This document shows, piece after piece, positions 14,208 to 14,226 of a stretch of DNA of 14,226 bases (position 1 is its first letter; every line of letters starts with the position of its first letter). The translations under genes and the position numbers were made by a program. The stretch comes from a bacterium (lineage in GTDB: Bacteria; CSSED10-310; JAJRTK01): NCBI GenBank assembly GCA_024278345.1, contig JAJRTK010000348.1, positions 1-14,226 of the forward strand, read 5' to 3'. Below the pieces are notes generated by a model, which saw nothing but the letters and a program-made list of their open reading frames with translations, ran no database searches and was not told the origin of the DNA.

Positions 14208-14226
14208 GCAAGTTGCAACGGGAAGA

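Overview
The window is GC-rich, gene-dense bacterial chromosome (or large-replicon) DNA. A full-length GAF-AAA+-Fis sigma-54 activator points to a sigma-54-using, probably Gram-negative, bacterium. The species cannot be fixed from sequence alone. Hairpin-rich GC repeats and a Uma2 gene give it an accessory, 'defence island' look on the left, with a different, metabolic or regulatory neighbourhood on the right.

Left part (1-9087, all minus strand): a four-gene operon with a recognisable promoter at 9059-9087. In transcription order it encodes (1) an unrecognised 279-aa helical protein; (2) a 428-aa BrxC/BrxD-type (DUF2791) P-loop ATPase; (3) a second, divergent 416-aa P-loop ATPase of the same style; and (4) a giant protein of at least 1824 aa whose reading frame stays open from 5474 to the left edge. 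I checked that frame codon by codon. The giant protein joins an Lhr-like SF2 helicase, a Cas4/AddB-like PD-(D/E)XK nuclease with an apparent Fe-S cysteine set, a degenerate RNase H-like domain and the start of an SF1 (AAA_11/DNA2-like) helicase. The last three domains have the layout of TM0106-type RecB-like proteins. Genes 1-2 and 2-3 overlap by 4 nt (GTGA, ATGA). BrxD-type ATPases next to an Lhr-type helicase are known from type 2 BREX, but no PglX methyltransferase or PglZ is in view. The locus is therefore either part of a larger island cut at the left edge or a distinct helicase-nuclease system; a DNA-targeting or defence role is inference.

Middle (9088-11247): a Uma2-family PD-(D/E)XK gene (minus strand) with a 21-bp tandem repeat coding a coiled-coil tail, then about 1.2 kb without a convincing intact gene. 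That stretch holds an element bounded by 18-bp inverted repeats (10293-10470), a possible decayed reading frame, and a MITE-like element (10729-10991) with perfect 23-bp terminal inverted repeats. A second, shorter copy of this MITE (2416-2583) lies inside the giant helicase-nuclease gene. It carries a target-site duplication and adds 59 codons without breaking the frame.

Right part (11248-14226, plus strand): a membrane-anchored CAT-fold (2-oxoacid dehydrogenase E2-like) protein whose catalytic His is replaced by Glu, then a sigma-54-dependent activator with a possible near-leaderless sigma-70-type promoter. Directly after the activator is a 201-bp element with perfect 24-bp inverted repeats and a row of GC hairpins. 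It shares an internal sequence motif with the two MITEs but not their ends.
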